Assembly (NCBI GenBank): GCA_025454975.1
Contig: JALONK010000024.1
Coordinates: 1 to 44,818 of the forward strand
Direction: 5' to 3'
DNA from: Bacteroidia bacterium
GTDB lineage: Bacteria; Bacteroidota; Bacteroidia; UKL13-3
DNA length: 44,818 nucleotides
Shown here piece by piece: positions 43,340 to 44,818 of the stretch (position 1 is its first letter; every line of letters starts with the position of its first letter). Both the position numbers and the translations under genes were made by a program. Below the pieces are notes generated by a model that saw only the letters and a list, made by a program, of their open reading frames with translations, searched no databases and was not told the origin of the DNA.

Positions 43340-43340
43340 T

Positions 43341-43370
43341 AAAAGCCCATTAGGGCTTTTTTATTTTATT
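43341..43370. terminator. Bidirectional terminator between HIT and ruvC, overlapping the ruvC stop
   Basis: AAAAGCCC (43341-43348) pairs with GGGCTTTT (43353-43360) around loop ATTA. The ruvC stop codon (43350-43352) lies in the loop. T-rich tracts exist on both strands. Confidence 0.82.
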
Positions 43371-43940
43371 CGGATTCGCACTTACAAATGATTTCCACGT
43401 ATTAAATTTTTTCCCTGACTCGCCGCTTTGTAAGCCTGAACCGGTTTGAAGATAATGGCAATAAGCCGCTGCCAATCCGTCGGTTGCATCCAAAAACTCA
43501 GGTGTTTCCTTAAACTTTAATAGCCGTTGTAACATTGCCGCAACTTGCTCTTTCCCTGCATTTCCATTGCCTGTGATTGACTGTTTGATTTTTTTAGGTG
43601 AGTATTCATTTACTACCATTTCCCTAGTTATCGCGGCGGCAATCGCTACTCCTTGAGCTCGCCCAAGTTTTAACATTGACTGTACATTTTTTCCAAAAAA
43701 TGGAGCTTCGATGGCCAACTCGTCGGGCGTGTATTGATCAATCAATGCTGTTGTTCGTTCGAAAATACGTTTTAACCTTAAGCTATGGTCATCATGAATG
43801 TTTAATTTCACTATGCCTAAACTAATAAGATGCGGTTGCTTTTTTATGATGCCAATTATTCCATAACCCATAACAACAGTTCCGGGGTCAATACCTAAAA
43901 TAATACGATCGTAATTTTTTATCTGCGCTATGTTGCCCAA
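43350..43940 (-). CDS. ruvC: Crossover junction endodeoxyribonuclease RuvC
   Basis: RuvC resolves Holliday junctions as a dimer with the RuvAB motor. The 196-residue protein has the catalytic acids in ILGIDPGTVVMGYG (Asp18), LAIEAPFFGKNVQS (Glu) and LDATDGLAAAYCH (two Asp), plus the ARGL-like GRAQGVAIAA and SPKKIKQSITGNGNAGKEQV segments. All parts of the RNase H-like active site are present. It has a short basic C-terminal extension. Its stop codon sits in the loop of a shared terminator. The gene is divergent from the partial flippase-like gene. Confidence 0.97.
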   Translation of the reverse strand: MGNIAQIKNYDRIILGIDPGTVVMGYGIIGIIKKQPHLISLGIVKLNIHDDHSLRLKRIFERTTALIDQYTPDELAIEAPFFGKNVQSMLKLGRAQGVAIAAAITREMVVNEYSPKKIKQSITGNGNAGKEQVAAMLQRLLKFKETPEFLDATDGLAAAYCHYLQTGSGLQSGESGKKFNTWKSFVSANPNKIKKP

Positions 43941-43997
43941 AGTTATTATGTTTGAAGTGATAAACGGCGAGTTCTGCTATCGCAATTTAACCTTACT

Positions 43998-44818
43998 TTG
44001 AATTTAGAACAACCTTATATAAAAAATATTATTACAGGAGTAAAATTTGTTTTGGTTCCTGTTACCTTCGGATTCATATTTTATAAGTTGTTTTATCATT
44101 TTAATCTTAATGATTTATTCAATACAACCGTTTTCCATCCCAACTCATTTCAAATTGTATTATTAGCAATTGTTGTTTTATTAATGTGTCTTAATTGGTT
44201 TATCGAATCAATTAAATGGCAATATATGCTTCGTAAAGCCGAGCCTGTTTCATTAAGCGGTGCGGTTAAAGCTGTACTGTCGGGTGTAACATTTAATTTA
44301 ATAACACCTAATCAACTCGGTAATTTTGCCGGTCGTGTGCTTCACCTCAAATCTTATGATAAATGGAAAGGTTCATTAATGATGGTGATTTGTCACACCG
44401 CTCAAGTAATCATTACTGCCTCTGTTGGCCTTATTGCACTGCTGTCTGTTGCTAGTCAACAAAGTTATATCAGTCAAAATATATGTGTTATTGGCATTGC
44501 AATTACATTGGTGTTAACGCTTATTAGTTTGGCGCTGTATGTTAAGATAGATTGGATTAGTAAACTTAATATTCATCCTAAAATAAATCCATATATACAG
44601 GTGTTTAGTATGTTTAACTCACGTGAGTTGGCTTATATATTATGGTTATCTGCGATTAGGTATGTAGTATTTGTTATGCAATATTATTTGCTTATCAAAG
44701 GTTTCGGAGTAGAGGTAGGAATCAATGAAGCCTTAGGAGCTATCACGGCAACTTTTTTTGCTCAATCCTTTATCCCGGGTTTTTTATTGGTTGATTTAGG
44801 TATGAGGGGTGCTAGTGC
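43998..44818 (+). CDS. Partial flippase-like membrane protein (LPG synthase TM/UPF0104 family)
   Basis: The frame from 43998 stays open to the end of the window (273 complete codons). It encodes a multi-pass membrane protein of the lysylphosphatidylglycerol synthase TM / UPF0104 superfamily (AglD, MprF flippase domain): two hydrophobic segments, NWFIESIKWQYMLRK, then the signature GVTFNLITPNQLGNFAGRVL, and later segments such as FFAQSFIPGFLLVDLGMRGAS. The family includes predicted lipid flippases. The start is inferred to be TTG at 43998: no ATG occurs in frame before the first membrane segment, and a stop codon (TGA) lies 33 bases upstream in this frame. The C-terminus lies outside the window. 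Confidence 0.8.
   Translation, partial: MNLEQPYIKNIITGVKFVLVPVTFGFIFYKLFYHFNLNDLFNTTVFHPNSFQIVLLAIVVLLMCLNWFIESIKWQYMLRKAEPVSLSGAVKAVLSGVTFNLITPNQLGNFAGRVLHLKSYDKWKGSLMMVICHTAQVIITASVGLIALLSVASQQSYISQNICVIGIAITLVLTLISLALYVKIDWISKLNIHPKINPYIQVFSMFNSRELAYILWLSAIRYVVFVMQYYLLIKGFGVEVGINEALGAITATFFAQSFIPGFLLVDLGMRGAS

Overview
The window is a gene-dense, AT-rich chromosomal segment of a member of the phylum Bacteroidota. The grounds are promoters of the Bacteroidota type (-33 TTTG or TTG and -7 TAnnTTTG, about 19-20 bases apart), few recognisable Shine-Dalgarno sites, a type IX secretion (T9SS) C-terminal sorting domain, a PorV/PorQ-like barrel, an Oar-like TonB-dependent receptor, DUF3078 and DCC1 proteins, and a ribosomal protein bS16 with a long acidic/alanine tail. 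I cannot place it below phylum with confidence. No transposase, phage gene, CRISPR array or rRNA is visible.

Layout. 1-2150 (minus): serC, followed by a serA that is broken after about 67 codons and joined in frame to part of a GMC (FAD) oxidoreductase; this is the most anomalous sequence in the window and may be an assembly chimera. 2260-6430: a small barrel-like protein, a rhomboid protease, a YfcE-type phosphoesterase and a secreted M43 metalloprotease with a T9SS sorting domain. 6520-7980: a very compact tRNA-Ser(UGA) unit and dnaN. 8040-13970: a DPP4-type peptidase, a HAD phosphatase, an RlmI-like rRNA methyltransferase, a YkuK-like protein and unknowns. 14000-15980: a divergent protein kinase, a DCC1 thiol oxidoreductase and a two-TM protein. 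16075-20660: ffh, then an unrecognised two-gene cassette, then rpsP-rimM-trmD and rplS. 20690-24230: valS and map. 24260-30210: a lone HPt protein, a coiled-coil lipoprotein, a cysteine desulfurase, a DUF3078 protein, pdxA and an M17 aminopeptidase. 30300-33460: rsmA overlapping mgtE, then a D-2-hydroxyacid dehydrogenase. 33550-42380: a three-gene envelope unit (TonB-dependent receptor, 1289-residue exported protein, PorV-like barrel). 42390-43940: greA behind a promoter-terminator leader, a HIT hydrolase, and convergent ruvC. 43998-end: a partial flippase-like membrane protein.

Most genes are housekeeping: translation and tRNA/rRNA modification (rpsP, rimM, trmD, rplS, valS, rsmA, rlmI-like, tRNA-Ser), protein targeting and maturation (ffh, map), replication and recombination (dnaN, ruvC), transcript elongation (greA), cofactor and amino-acid synthesis (serC, pdxA, cysteine desulfurase), peptide breakdown (S9 and M17 peptidases) and Mg transport. 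The envelope genes (M43 protease, TonB receptor, the 1289-residue protein, PorV-like barrel, rhomboid, DUF3078) point to active surface secretion. The best candidates for undescribed biology are the cassette between ffh and rpsP (17550-18290), the receptor/exported-protein/PorV-like unit (33551-42378), and three leader structures: greA attenuator-like, rpsP 5' hairpin, and the hairpin before the PorV-like gene. No intergenic stretch longer than 300 bases exists; positions 1-101 hold no gene that I can recognise.
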